64,000 bases of DNA from Caballeronia concitans (GCF_001544615.1 NZ_FCNV02000004.1:1-64000), one strand, 5' to 3'; numbered from the stretch's first letter, positions 27,349 to 37,732 are shown. Numbers and translations are program-made. Notes: a model not told the origin generated them from the letters alone.

Positions 27349-29766
27349 ATGAGCAAGCGAGAAGTGCCGGGCGTCGGCCCTTACGGTGGGCCCGCAGGCG
27401 GATGGGGCGCGTTGCAGGCAGTGGCGCGCGCGCTGAAGCATCAGATGGGCGTGGCGCGCGAAGCGACGATGCTCCTCAAGGTCAATCAGCCAGCAGGCTT
27501 CGACTGTCCCGGTTGCGCGTGGCCGGACCCGCGCAGCACGTCGTCGTTCGAGTTCTGCGAAAACGGCGCGAAGGCGGTCTCGTGGGAAGCCACGACCAAG
27601 CGCACGACGCCCGAATTCTTCGCGCAGCACAAGGTGAGGGAACTGTGGGACTGGAGCGATCACGCGCTGGAGGACGAAGGCCGCCTCACCCATCCGATGC
27701 GCTACGACGCCGACAGCGATCACTACGTGCCGGTCTCGTGGGACGAAGCGTTCGAGCGCATCGGCGCGGCGCTTCGGGCCCTGCCCGATCCGAATATGGC
27801 AGAGTTCTATACGTCGGGGCGTGCATCGAATGAAGCGGCGTTTCTGTATCAGCTCTTCGCGCGCCGCTTCGGCACCAATAATTTCCCGGATTGCTCGAAC
27901 ATGTGCCACGAGCCGACGAGCGTCGGCTTGCCCGAGGCGATCGGCGTCGGCAAGGGAACGGTGACGCTTGCAGACTTCGATCATTGCGATGCGATTTTCT
28001 GCATTGGCCACAATCCCGGCACGAATCATCCGCGCATGCTCGCGACATTGCGCAGCGCGGCCCGGCGCGGCGCGAAGATCGTCGTGCTCAATCCGCTGCG
28101 CGAGCGCGGGCTCGAACGGTTCGCATCGCCGCAAGATCCCGTTGAGATGGTGACTGGACGCTCGACGCCCATCGCCACCGACTATATCCAGTTGAGGATC
28201 GGCGGCGACGTCGCGTTCTTGAAAGGCATGATGAAGACGGTGCTCGCGCTCGATCGCGACAGCATCTCAAAGGGCGGCGAAGGCGTGCTCGATCGCGCGT
28301 TCATCGACGCGCATACCGAGGGACTGGAAGAAGTCATCGCAGATCTCGACGCGACTGCGTGGAGCGAGATCGTCAATGCATCGGGTGTGGAGCGCGCCGA
28401 CATCGAGCATGTCGGCAAGCTATATGCCGGGTCCAAGGCCGTCATCGCATGCTATGGCATGGGCGTTACGCAGCACCATAGCGGCACGGCCAACGTGCAA
28501 CAGATCGTCAATTTGCTGCTGATGCGCGGGAACATGGGCCGCGACGGCGCAGGCATTTGCCCGTTGCGCGGCCATTCGAACGTCCAAGGCGATCGCACCG
28601 TCGGGATCACGGAAGTGCCGCCGGTGGACATGCTCGATTCCATCGAGCGCGTGTTCGGCTTTTCGCCGCCGCGCGAACATGGTCATGGCGCGATCACCGC
28701 TATCGAAGCAATGCGCGACGGGCGCTCGAAAGCGTTGATCTGTCTTGGCGGCAATTTGCCTGTCGCGATGTCCGACACCAAAGTTTGCTTCGATGCGATG
28801 CGCAAGCTCGACCTCGCCGTGCATGTCTCGACGAAGCTGAATCGATCGCATTTGCTCACGGCAAAGGAGACGCTCATTCTGCCGTGTCTCGGCCGCACCG
28901 AGCTGGATGTTCAGGCGAGCGGGCCGCAATCCGTGACGGTTGAAGATTCGATGTCGATGGTGCACGCGTCGCGCGGCTCGCTGCCGCCGGCGTCGGAGCA
29001 TTTGCTTTCGGAGCCGGCCATTGTCGCGCGCATGGCGAAAGCCACGCTCGACGACGATTCGCTAGACTGGGACGGCTGGGTAGCCGATTACAGCCGCATC
29101 CGCGGTCTGATCGAAGCGGTCTTCCCGCAGTTCGACGGATACAACGAGCGCATTCAGGACCCCGGCGGCTTTCGCCTTTTCAACGCGGCGGCCGCACGTC
29201 AATGGAATACACCGGCCGGACGCGCGCGGTTTATCGCACACCGGGGCGTGATGATGGACCCGCGCTTGGATCGTGACGATGCGCTGATTCTCGCGACAAT
29301 CCGCAGTCACGATCAGTACAACACGACGATCTACGGTTTCAACGACCGGTATCGCGGCATCACCGGGCGTCGCGATGTGGTCTTTGTGAACGAGCGCGAT
29401 CTCGAAGCGCGCGGCTTGCAGCATGGCGATCTCGTCGATCTGGAGACGATCGAAAGCACGGTGAGCATCGGCGGAACGCGGCGGCTTTGCGGGCTGACGG
29501 CGGTTGCGTTCGATATCGCGCCGGGGTCCATCGCCGCTTACTACCCGGAAGCGAATTGCCTCGTATCGCTCGCGGACAACGATCCGCGCAGCGGCACGCC
29601 GTCGTACAAGTCGATTCCCGTGCTGCTTTCGTTGAGTCAGGGCGATTGCGAAGTCAGCGCGGATGCGCAAACGTGGCAGCACGGAGATGTGCCCAACGAC
29701 AAGACCGGCGCGACCGTGGCGGCGGAGATGCCGGCGCATCGGCGAACGACCGGTACGCCGTCATGA
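27349..29766 (+). CDS. YdeP-type (FdhF-like) molybdopterin oxidoreductase
   Basis: This 805-aa protein belongs to the FdhF/YdeP family. The N-terminal DCPGCAWPDP motif (Cys53, Cys56) is the reduced iron-sulfur region of this branch. There follow the molybdopterin domains (SGRASNEAAFLYQLFARRFGTNN, PLRGHSNVQGDRTVG) and a C-terminal dinucleotide-binding domain (RSHDQYNTTIYG). E. coli YdeP is linked to acid resistance; the substrate is unknown. No fdhD-like accessory gene lies nearby, so maturation must come from elsewhere. AAGGAGG precedes ATG 27349. Confidence 0.93.
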   Translation: MSKREVPGVGPYGGPAGGWGALQAVARALKHQMGVAREATMLLKVNQPAGFDCPGCAWPDPRSTSSFEFCENGAKAVSWEATTKRTTPEFFAQHKVRELWDWSDHALEDEGRLTHPMRYDADSDHYVPVSWDEAFERIGAALRALPDPNMAEFYTSGRASNEAAFLYQLFARRFGTNNFPDCSNMCHEPTSVGLPEAIGVGKGTVTLADFDHCDAIFCIGHNPGTNHPRMLATLRSAARRGAKIVVLNPLRERGLERFASPQDPVEMVTGRSTPIATDYIQLRIGGDVAFLKGMMKTVLALDRDSISKGGEGVLDRAFIDAHTEGLEEVIADLDATAWSEIVNASGVERADIEHVGKLYAGSKAVIACYGMGVTQHHSGTANVQQIVNLLLMRGNMGRDGAGICPLRGHSNVQGDRTVGITEVPPVDMLDSIERVFGFSPPREHGHGAITAIEAMRDGRSKALICLGGNLPVAMSDTKVCFDAMRKLDLAVHVSTKLNRSHLLTAKETLILPCLGRTELDVQASGPQSVTVEDSMSMVHASRGSLPPASEHLLSEPAIVARMAKATLDDDSLDWDGWVADYSRIRGLIEAVFPQFDGYNERIQDPGGFRLFNAAAARQWNTPAGRARFIAHRGVMMDPRLDRDDALILATIRSHDQYNTTIYGFNDRYRGITGRRDVVFVNERDLEARGLQHGDLVDLETIESTVSIGGTRRLCGLTAVAFDIAPGSIAAYYPEANCLVSLADNDPRSGTPSYKSIPVLLSLSQGDCEVSADAQTWQHGDVPNDKTGATVAAEMPAHRRTTGTPS

Positions 29767-30100
29767 GCGACGCTGAAACGCCAAGTGCCGCTGATTGATG
29801 TTGGCGGGTGCTTCCTTCGAACGTCGAAAGCATCTCAGCACCGGGGCGGAGGCTGGAGGCGAGTCGCTTGCTGGCTCGCCCAGCTTCGATAGCGATCGCC
29901 GGCCTCCGCGTAAAAGCCACTATTGCACATTCCCGGTCACCTTGCTGCAATTTAGACCTTGCGAAGCCAGTGCGACGGACGGTCGATAGCAGTCGACAGA
30001 GGTGGCGAGCGCGTGCTTTGCAGACGGAGTATCTCTCGGCGACGCCGTCCACAATCTTTATCGTCCGCAGTGCGCTTGCGGTGGCGGTGTGACCGCTTGT

Positions 30101-31633
30101 CTAGAGACGGAACACCGCGACCGCTTCATTCAACTGCCGCGCCTGTTGCTCGAGCAACTGCGCCGCTGATGCCGCCTGCTCCACAAGTGTTGCATTCTGT
30201 TGAGTCGCCCTATCCATCTGCGCCACCGCACGAGCGACCTGCTCGATACCCGAACTTTGCTCGGACGAGGCAGCTGATATCTCGCCCATGATATCGGCCA
30301 CCTGCTTCACGCTGATAAGGATGGCCTGCATGCGGTCCCCCGCCTGGTTCACGAGCGCACCGCCCGCCTGGACTTTTCCGCTCGACGTCTCGATCAATTC
30401 CTTGATCTCCTTGGCCGCCGCCGACGAGCGCTGCGCAAGCGTTCGCACTTCGGAAGCTACCACCGCGAATCCCCGTCCCTGATCACCCGCACGCGCTGCT
30501 TCCACAGCCGCATTGAGAGCAAGGATATTAGTCTGAAAGGCGATACCTTCAATAATCGCGATAATGTCGCCAATGCGCGCAGAGCTCTAATCGATCTCGG
30601 CCATGGTCGCCACGACCCCCTCTACCGCACTGCTGCCATCGTGGGCAGTTTCCGTAGCGGTGGTCGCGAGCGTCAGCGCCTGCGACGCGTTCTCAGCATT
30701 TTGCCTTACCGTACCGGTCAGCTCTTCCATGCTTGCCGCCGTTTCCTGCAATGACGCCGCCTGCTGTTCCGTGCGCGAAGACAAGTCGAGATTGCCAGAG
30801 GCGATCTGTTGCGCGGCCGTTGCGATGGTGTCGCTCGCGCGGCGCACCGCGTTCACTGTGCTCGCGAGACCATCACGCATGCGCGAAAGCCCGGTTAGCA
30901 GCGCACCCATTTCATCGGGATAACGGACTTCGATTCGTTGCGACAGATCACCCGCCGCAATCCGGTCGAAGTGTTTCAATGCCTCGTTGAGCGGGCCGCT
31001 GATTGCGCGGCGTAGCGACACTAACATCAATCCACCGGCAAGCAAGCCGAGCACCGCGGTACCAACAGTTATTGCGCGAAAGTGCCGAAAGCCAGCTTCT
31101 GCACCGGCGTATCGGACCTTTGCCTCGTCGCGTTGAAGCTGCTTGAGATCCGCGCTTGCCGTGACATAGTCGGTATTGGCCAAAGCGATTCTCTTCAGCG
31201 CAACTTTCACGGCAGCGCCGTCCATGCCCTCAACTGAATCCGCGAACGCGTCAAGCTCGTTCTGCACCTGACTGCGCTTCGCATTGACGACAGCCGCAAG
31301 CCTGCTTTCTGTGGACGTGGCGGGCAAGGCGAGGTATTGCTTCCAGGCCTCCATGCCTTGCCCTTTGAGCATGCGATAAGTGGCCCCGTCTTTCTCGACG
31401 GTCGGTGCGGTCGGATCGAAGGCGATCCGGTCCACGGTGGTCCGTTCCCGGCTGATCGACAGTTCGGCATCGCCGATGAGCCGTGTGCTGGCGAGCCGGT
31501 TTTCGTACGTCTCGCGGTTGGCGTCGTTGCTGCGGGCCATACCGGTCACGCCGAGCGCGCCGATAATGATCAGCAGCACTGACAGCAAAAGTATCGCGGC
31601 GCTAAGTCGCGCGCGTATGGATAGTGTTGGCAT
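30101..31633 (-). pseudogene. Methyl-accepting chemotaxis protein interrupted by an in-frame TAG
   Basis: Starting at ATG 31633 (GAGGA site) the 510-codon frame has a first transmembrane helix (about 10-32), a four-helix-bundle periplasmic sensor, a second helix (about 190-210), HAMP and the MCP signalling domain. An amber TAG at 30589-30587 replaces codon 349, just after VVATMAEID, where the family reads a polar residue before SSxRIxDII. The rest stays in frame and is otherwise perfect ([24 protein letters not shown]) to the stop at 30101. A TTGTCTGACAA operator lies about 200 bp upstream. It is a very recent nonsense mutation or a sequencing error. Confidence 0.85.
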
Positions 31634-31839
31634 CTTGTTTATCCTCGTGTAACGCTCGAACCGCCGAGCCGGGTGCCGTGTCATTTCTTCATCGACCAGC
31701 CGCATCAATCTGAGCCGATTGCCGTTCCTCGGCGTCTGCGGCAGACGTTCTTCTAAGTAATCCTGGTAGGACATCGGTCGTAGGAAGCGGTCTATCGCGA
31801 CGTCTCGACCGGAGAGGCTGCGCGAGCGTATTAATCAGG

Positions 31840-31850
31840 TTGTCTGACAA
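31840..31850. promoter_or_regulatory. FadR-type GntR operator upstream of the chemoreceptor
   Basis: TTGTCTGACAA at 31840-31850, with the flank ATCAGG directly before it, is identical in core and flank to the sites at 36967 and 37754. It lies about 207 bp upstream of the chemoreceptor start. Confidence 0.7.
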
Positions 31851-32112
31851 TATTTGTACGTCCGCGTGATGTCAAGTGCTCGACGTCTCTCTTTACCCAA
31901 CAGGCGTGTTCTACATGGCTTGTGGCGGGTGCTGTCCGCATAGGTTCGACTGCCGCCGAGCATGTTCACCGTGCTCTTCCCGTCCGAGCGCATAAGCAAC
32001 GCTTCTAACAACCCTTCGAGATCGGAAAAACCCCGCACAGCGCGTTCGAAGCGAGGCTAGCGCATCGCGGTCTGATCTACCAAAAAACAAAAACAGCACA
32101 GCATAACCGTGA

Positions 32113-33318
32113 TCAGGCACAGCACAGATCACCGCTATCGAACCTTTTTAGCCGTAGGAACTGGGGACCAAGCTCGTCAAGACGGGTGACACCCAGTAAT
32201 CCCATGTCTGCGCGAATCTCCGCGTTGATCAGGCCGATTGCATGTTCAACACCTTCTTGTCCGGCCACGCACGCGGCATAGTTCATCGGCCGTCCGATGA
32301 AGGCGCATTTCGCTCCGAGCGCCACTGCTTTCAAAACATCGGTGCCGCGACGAAACCCGCTGTCGATCATCACCGTCATGTTCGGGGCCGCCTTCACGAC
32401 GTGCGAAAGCATGCGGATTGGCGACACTGAGCCGTCCAGTTGGCGCCCGCCATGATTTGACACGATGACGCCATCAGCGCCAATGTCGCGAGCCATCGCA
32501 GCATCACCCGGATGCAGAATGCCTTTCAGTATCAGGGGCCCCTTCCACCGCGCACGAATCTCGCGAATCGCGTCCCAGTCCAGATGCTCGCGACCACTGA
32601 AATCGCGGTTCGCTTCGCGCGACAGCAGTGGTTCACCGCGGACTGCGGACGCGTTCTCAAAGTGGGGCATGCCGTGTCGGAGCATCGTCCGAAGGAACGT
32701 GGATAGCGACCATGTCGGATGCGTGATGCCATCGAGAAGCAGTCGCAGATTGGGCCGAAGCGGCGTTTTGAAGCCGGTACGGAGATTGTTTTCACGATTG
32801 GGCACGACAGACGAATCAACTGTCACGACCAGCGCGGAGACTTTCGCCGCACTGACTCTCTCAACAAGCGCGCGCATATCTGCGAAGGTCTTCGGCATGT
32901 ACACCTGGAACCACGTGCCGGGGGCGGCCTCGACCACTTCCTCGAGTCGGATCAGGGACGCCGCGCTGAGTATCATCGGCACCCCGCATTCTTGCGCGGC
33001 CTTCGCCTGCGCAAGATCGCCACGGTAGCCCGTCAACGAACTGATGCCCATCGGGGCAATGCCGACGGGCGACTCATAGCGCACACCGAAGAGTTCTGTC
33101 GCCTGGCTGCGCTGCGATACGTTGCGGAGCACACGCGGGACAAAGCCCAGTTCATCGAAGGCGGATCTATTGTCGGCAAGGGAAGCGTTGTCTTCGGTCG
33201 CCCCGTAGACATAGCCGAACAGTGGACGCGGCAACCGGCGCCTGGCGGCCGGCTCAAAATCGGCGAGTGAGAGGAAGCCGCGCATGCGGGTTGATACGTT
33301 GGCGTTTCGCTTGGTCAT
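32113..33318 (-). CDS. FMN-dependent alpha-hydroxy-acid oxidase (LldD family)
   Basis: The 401-aa protein is a TIM-barrel flavoprotein of the lactate dehydrogenase/glycolate oxidase family. It has the hallmark SNHGGRQLDG with the catalytic His, the FMN-phosphate region DSGFRRGTDVLKAVALGAK and an APMGISSLTGYRGD N-terminal flavin motif. It oxidises a 2-hydroxy acid to a 2-oxo acid. The start is uncertain (ATG 33318 chosen; ATG 33285 also possible; neither has a good ribosome site). It follows the MFS transporter gene by about 150 bp and is the last gene of the porin-led cluster. Confidence 0.92.
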   Translation of the reverse strand: MTKRNANVSTRMRGFLSLADFEPAARRRLPRPLFGYVYGATEDNASLADNRSAFDELGFVPRVLRNVSQRSQATELFGVRYESPVGIAPMGISSLTGYRGDLAQAKAAQECGVPMILSAASLIRLEEVVEAAPGTWFQVYMPKTFADMRALVERVSAAKVSALVVTVDSSVVPNRENNLRTGFKTPLRPNLRLLLDGITHPTWSLSTFLRTMLRHGMPHFENASAVRGEPLLSREANRDFSGREHLDWDAIREIRARWKGPLILKGILHPGDAAMARDIGADGVIVSNHGGRQLDGSVSPIRMLSHVVKAAPNMTVMIDSGFRRGTDVLKAVALGAKCAFIGRPMNYAACVAGQEGVEHAIGLINAEIRADMGLLGVTRLDELGPQFLRLKRFDSGDLCCA

Positions 33319-33468
33319 GGCGATGCAGCAGAAGTTCGACGATACAAAGAGCCCGGCCACCTGGCCTTCTCATTTGCGCAATGTTAAACGGACCGCATTG
33401 CGACCCGCACCTTCACGGCGGAAGCGACGCATTGCGCGCATGGGCGTCCGCATAGCGCGCAAGCCGCC

Positions 33469-34803
33469 TCAGCGAGCAGCGGGGAGCGACTCCCTTTGGC
33501 CGCGCCCACCAAGCCCGAGCCTGAGCCAAACCGCCAGGGCACCAATGCCAAGCAGCAGCAGGCTGAACGCAGGCACCAGCATCGGCGCTGAGGCGCTGTG
33601 CATTACTTTGCCGACCCACGGCATGATGTTCTGTGCGAGAAATCCGCCGACGCTCGACCCGGCCGCGATGACAGCGAGTGCGGCAGCCCCGCCCGCGCCC
33701 TTCATGAACGATGCGGGCAAGAGCCGCGGCGGCAGTGCCCAGAAGCATGGGATCATGAGGTACAGGCAGGGGGCGCCAAGCGAGAGGGCTGCAAAGCGCA
33801 TCGCATTCGAGAACGGCCCGACGCTCGCGATGAAGCAGATAATGCCAAACGACGACGCGCAGAACGCCGCAATGAGTACCGCGCGCGGCGTCCGCAGGCG
33901 ACGAGGCAGCCATAGCAGCATCAGCGAAGTCACGAGCCAGGGGATCATGTTGAGCATGCCGTTGACGCTGCTTGATACGCCGAAACCGCGCACCAATGTC
34001 GGAAGCCAGTAGGCGATGCCATAGATGGCGATCGAGATGGTGCCATAACCGATCGAGAACAAGGCGACGATCGCCAGCGATCCGAGCGACCACCTGTCTT
34101 GTGTTACGTGCGCCGGCGCGGGATCGCGACGCAGGCTGTCCTCGATCACAAGCTTCTCGGCATCGCTGAGGAACCGCGCCGACTGGGGATTATCGGGCAA
34201 GAAATACAGCGAGACGAAAGTGAGTAGCACCGCCGGCGTTCCGGTGGTTAGAAATACCCACTGCCAGCCCTCAAGGCCCAACAGGCCGTGCAGTTCAAGC
34301 GAGAAGCCGCCGATGAGCGACCCGAGCGTATTGCCCATGCTGCTGCCGAGCGTGAGCAACCCGATGATGCCGGTGCGCTGACGCTCTGGAAACCACATGC
34401 CAAGGTAAAGGATGATGCCCGGGTAGAGTCCCGCTTCAGCAGCTCCGAGCAGGAACCGCAAGACCTGAAAAACGGTCTCGGATGGCGTCCACGCGAGTAG
34501 CAGCGTGGCAAGTCCCCACGTCAACATGATGCGGGAAATCCATCGCCGCGCGCCGAATCGATGCATTGCCAGATTACTCGGCACTTCGCATAGCAAATAG
34601 CCGATGAAGAACAACGACGAAGCGAATCCGTAGGATGCTTCGCTCATGTGCAGGCTGGTCAGCATCTGCAGCTTGGCGAAGCCGATGTTCGCGCGGTCGA
34701 TATACGCAGTAAGAAAGATCGCGATCAGGAGCGGCACCAGCCGCCATGCGACGCGCGTGAACAGTTCAGAGTCGGTACTTCGGTTCGTCACTATAGTCTC
34801 CAA
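33469..34803 (-). CDS. MFS transporter, anion:cation symporter type
   Basis: This 444-aa protein has twelve hydrophobic segments and the ACS-family signature in the first loop (TAYIDRANIGFAKLQM) plus GFASSLFFIGYLLCEVPSNL. This subfamily imports hydroxy- and oxo-acids such as tartrate, hexuronates and phthalate. Its position between an RraA-like aldolase and an alpha-hydroxy-acid oxidase suggests uptake of a hydroxylated carboxylate (inference). Confidence 0.93.
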   Translation of the reverse strand: METIVTNRSTDSELFTRVAWRLVPLLIAIFLTAYIDRANIGFAKLQMLTSLHMSEASYGFASSLFFIGYLLCEVPSNLAMHRFGARRWISRIMLTWGLATLLLAWTPSETVFQVLRFLLGAAEAGLYPGIILYLGMWFPERQRTGIIGLLTLGSSMGNTLGSLIGGFSLELHGLLGLEGWQWVFLTTGTPAVLLTFVSLYFLPDNPQSARFLSDAEKLVIEDSLRRDPAPAHVTQDRWSLGSLAIVALFSIGYGTISIAIYGIAYWLPTLVRGFGVSSSVNGMLNMIPWLVTSLMLLWLPRRLRTPRAVLIAAFCASSFGIICFIASVGPFSNAMRFAALSLGAPCLYLMIPCFWALPPRLLPASFMKGAGGAAALAVIAAGSSVGGFLAQNIMPWVGKVMHSASAPMLVPAFSLLLLGIGALAVWLRLGLGGRGQRESLPAAR

Positions 34804-34937
34804 GCCCGGCGGCGTTCGCCGCTCGCCGTGGCGTATTCAATCAATCGGTCCCGCGCGGCGGGTCGAAACGGCCACGCAGGCATTGCTTGCGATGGCGCTC
34901 ACTGGGCCACCCTTTGCCGCACGCCCCGCTCGGCACC

Positions 34938-35663
34938 TTACTGGCCGCTTTGTGCCTTCCAGGCTTCGAATTCCGCATGGGTCGCCTCATCCGGCGGATA
35001 GAGGCCGAAAGTGGCCCGCCCTTCCCGGACGCGAGCGTCCACCCAGTCTTCGAAGACGGTCATCGCGGCGGCTTCCTCGGCGACTTCGTTGGCGACGTGC
35101 GCGGGAAGGACGACCACGCCCTCCGCATCGCCTACGATGATGTCCCCCGGGTAAACGGCGACATCCCCGCAGGCGATAGGCACGTTGAGATCAACGGCAT
35201 GGTGGTGAATCAGATTGGTCGGCGCCGATGGGCGAGCCGCATAGCATGGAAAGTCGAGATTGCGCAGATCGGGCGTGTCGCGAAATCCACCGTCCGTTAC
35301 GACGCCAGCCACGCCGCGCATCATCATCCGCGTGACAAGGATGCCGCCCGCGGATGCCGCGCGCGGATCCTTGCGCGAATCGATGACCATCACGTGGCCT
35401 GGCGGGATCTCTTCGACGCCGCGGCGTTGAGGGTGGTTTCGGTCCGTAAATACGGACAGCGTGTCGAGGTCTTCGCGCGCCGGAATATAGCGCAGCGTGT
35501 AAGCCTCGCCGACCATCCGCGCGGCTAAAGGGTTGACCGGCGTGACGCCTTGAATACAGGCGTTGCTGAAGCCGCGCTTGAAGAGGGCTGTAGTCAGCGT
35601 TGCAATGCTGACGCCACGAAGGCGCGACCGGTTTTCGGGGGTGAGAGCGTGTATCGGATCCAC
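34938..35663 (-). CDS. RraA-like protein, putative 4-hydroxy-2-oxoacid aldolase
   Basis: The 241-aa protein has the RraA/HMG-aldolase fold: IPPGHVMVIDSRKDPRAASAGG, VAGVVTDGGFRDTPDL (conserved Arg-Asp pair of the aldolase subgroup) and PGDIIVGDAEGVVVLP. The Asp-containing metal site and Arg-Asp pair fit the class II pyruvate aldolases of this family rather than the RNase E inhibitor. In its operon it could cleave a 4-hydroxy-2-oxo acid to pyruvate. The protein also has a C-terminal extension of about 30 residues. Confidence 0.88.
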   Translation of the reverse strand: MDPIHALTPENRSRLRGVSIATLTTALFKRGFSNACIQGVTPVNPLAARMVGEAYTLRYIPAREDLDTLSVFTDRNHPQRRGVEEIPPGHVMVIDSRKDPRAASAGGILVTRMMMRGVAGVVTDGGFRDTPDLRNLDFPCYAARPSAPTNLIHHHAVDLNVPIACGDVAVYPGDIIVGDAEGVVVLPAHVANEVAEEAAAMTVFEDWVDARVREGRATFGLYPPDEATHAEFEAWKAQSGQ

Positions 35664-35711
35664 GGAGCGGTCCTGTTGGAAGTGGATGATTAGCGCGGCT
35701 TCGGCGCCGCC

Positions 35712-36914
35712 TTAGAACTTGTGGCGAATCGCGATTCGCACGGCCGCCTGCTGATTGGAGGCAGACGGTGTTAGGCCGTTGAGCGCAGCGCGCGCAGCAT
35801 GCCCCGTCGAATCGATGCCCGACGCGTGCTGCAACACGCCGATCAGGTAGAAGTCGGTCCGTTTGGACACCGCGTAGTCCGCACCAATCGAACCCTGGTG
35901 ATACTTTGCATCGTTTGCGTTGTTGCCAGCCGTGTAGTTGTATGCGACTCCCAGCGACAGGGCGGGTGTGAACTGATATTGAAAGTCGGCTTCGATGCTG
36001 TTGAACGTCGCCGTCCCTTCCACTCCTGCGGGGTTCAGAGGTGATATCGCGCCGCTAAGATGCCGGAACTGCGTATTCGAGTAGATTGCGCCGAGCGTCG
36101 CGCGGCCGATTGCATAAGTGGCGCCGGCGCCGAAAATCCGCTGGCTCTGCGCCGACGCGTAGCCGTTGATGACCGGCGAGCTGCCGAAGTTGTTGCTTGC
36201 AGCCGTCGCGCCGACGGCGGTGCCGAAGAAAGACACGTTCGGATTGCGTGCTACTAGATAACCCGCTCCCAAGTTAAGCGGTCCGCTTGAATAGCCGAAG
36301 CCCACCGACCAGATCTGGTTCGTTCCCACGCTACCCGGGGTGCCGCCGAAGCTGTACAGACCTTCTCCAGAGAAACCACCGTAGTTCGCGCTGCGATACT
36401 TCACCGAATTGTTGATGCGGTTTGCGTTGTTGAGGTTATCGAGGTCGGCCGGGTGCGCACCGATGCTTCCCGAGAACAATGCACTCGGCATGAGTGGATG
36501 CACGTAATCCACAACCGGATCGTACTGACGCCCCATCATCACCGCACCGAACGGGGTCGAGAGTCCAACATAAGCTTGGCGGCCGAACTCAAGTGAACCC
36601 TGTCCGAGCTTACCGTTGGTCACGTCGAAACCGTTTTCCAGCACGAAGACAGCCTTCATGCCACCTCCGAGGTCCTCGACGCCTCGCAGGCCCCAGCGGC
36701 TACCGCTCAGGATGCCGCTCGATATGCTGTAGAGATTGTGGCCATGGCCGGCGCTCGTCTGGACGTTGCTCGTGTAATTCACGCCTTCGTCGATGATCCC
36801 GTACAGCGTTACCGTGCTTTGTGCGTGCGCCGGTGCGGTGATGGCGAAGGCAAATGATGCAGCGAACGCCATGCGCGTCATTTGCGGCGAATAGGTTGGT
36901 GGTTGCTTTCTCAT
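35712..36914 (-). CDS. Outer-membrane porin (Burkholderia OmpC-like), operon head
   Basis: This 400-aa trimeric porin has a signal peptide (cleavage near APAHAQ), the first strand STVTLYGIIDEGVNYTSN, repeated beta strands and the C-terminal phenylalanine (RIAIRHKF) recognised by the Bam machinery. It heads the minus-strand cluster and has the GntR operator 53 bp upstream. It likely lets the same anionic substrate through the outer membrane (inference). Confidence 0.95.
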   Translation of the reverse strand: MRKQPPTYSPQMTRMAFAASFAFAITAPAHAQSTVTLYGIIDEGVNYTSNVQTSAGHGHNLYSISSGILSGSRWGLRGVEDLGGGMKAVFVLENGFDVTNGKLGQGSLEFGRQAYVGLSTPFGAVMMGRQYDPVVDYVHPLMPSALFSGSIGAHPADLDNLNNANRINNSVKYRSANYGGFSGEGLYSFGGTPGSVGTNQIWSVGFGYSSGPLNLGAGYLVARNPNVSFFGTAVGATAASNNFGSSPVINGYASAQSQRIFGAGATYAIGRATLGAIYSNTQFRHLSGAISPLNPAGVEGTATFNSIEADFQYQFTPALSLGVAYNYTAGNNANDAKYHQGSIGADYAVSKRTDFYLIGVLQHASGIDSTGHAARAALNGLTPSASNQQAAVRIAIRHKF

Positions 36915-36966
36915 CGGGTGTCCCCTCTGTGTCGTTGTGGAAAATACTGTTCGTCTTATTATCAGG

Positions 36967-36977
36967 TTGTCAGACTA
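36967..36977. promoter_or_regulatory. FadR-type GntR operator upstream of the porin-led operon
   Basis: TTGTCAGACTA with the flank ATCAGG; one mismatch to the TTGTCNGACAA palindrome. It lies 53 bp before the porin start and in the region expected for its promoter. Confidence 0.7.
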
Positions 36978-37030
36978 ATTATGCGCGAAGGGATATGCGG
37001 CGTGTCCTGAGGACGCTGATCCAGGCCCCG

Positions 37031-37732
37031 CTAGTCGTTTGAAGGAAGCTCTATGCCTTGACGTTTGGCCGCAGCCCGGAGATGCCGCTCAGCGGACGCC
37101 GCAGCGGCTCGGTGGTCGCCGCGCTCGATCGCGTCGAACAGTTCCCCGTGCTCGCGCTGCGCGTAATCGCCGGCGCTCAGCGCGGTATTCTCCCACTGGG
37201 CGCGCCGCGCAATGGCCAGTTGCCCGCGCAGAAAATCATGAAAGGCGAGAAAGTATTCGTTCTTGGTTGCAGAGGCGATCGCCCGATGAAACGCCACGTC
37301 GGCTGCAGAAGCGGCCTCAAAGTCGTTGCGCTTCTTCTCCATTTCGCGAATGGCGTCTTTCATGCGCTTGAGGTCGGCCGGAGTGCGACGCCGTGCGGCA
37401 GCCGTCGCCGCCTGCGTTTCAATCCATAAGCGCATTTCAAAAAGTTGGGCCAGGTCGAGTTTGCGCCCGGCTTGGCTAGGCAAGCGAAAGACCGTACCCG
37501 AAGGAGTCTGAGAGATGAACGACCCGGCACCGCGCCGCGCCACGAGAATCCCATCGGATTTCAGTTGCGCAATGGCTTCGCGGACGACCGAACGGCTGAC
37601 GTTAAGTCGCTCGGAAAGCTGTTGCTCGGTGGGCAGGCGCGATTCGGCCGGCAGATGCCCCGCGTCAATTTCCGCGCGTATAGCGCCAACAACACGTTGG
37701 ACGAGCGAATCAGGGCGTTCAAGCTGGAGCAT
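37031..37732 (-). CDS. GntR-family regulator, FadR type (FCD domain)
   Basis: This 233-aa regulator has an N-terminal winged helix (LPTEQQLSERLNVSRSVVREAIAQLKSDGI, about residues 30-60) and an all-helical FCD effector domain (about 90-220) with the metal-ligand type pattern D-x3-H (about 146-150) and later His residues. It is next to the porin operon, and TTGTCGGACAA lies 22 bp upstream of its start, so autoregulation is likely. The effector is probably the substrate or an intermediate of the operon. Confidence 0.93.
   Translation of the reverse strand: MLQLERPDSLVQRVVGAIRAEIDAGHLPAESRLPTEQQLSERLNVSRSVVREAIAQLKSDGILVARRGAGSFISQTPSGTVFRLPSQAGRKLDLAQLFEMRLWIETQAATAAARRRTPADLKRMKDAIREMEKKRNDFEAASAADVAFHRAIASATKNEYFLAFHDFLRGQLAIARRAQWENTALSAGDYAQREHGELFDAIERGDHRAAAASAERHLRAAAKRQGIELPSND

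Noticed and set aside
29767-30100. Frames between the oxidoreductase and chemoreceptor genes
   Set aside because: Short, overlapping, basic frames without motifs; they look like noncoding sequence.
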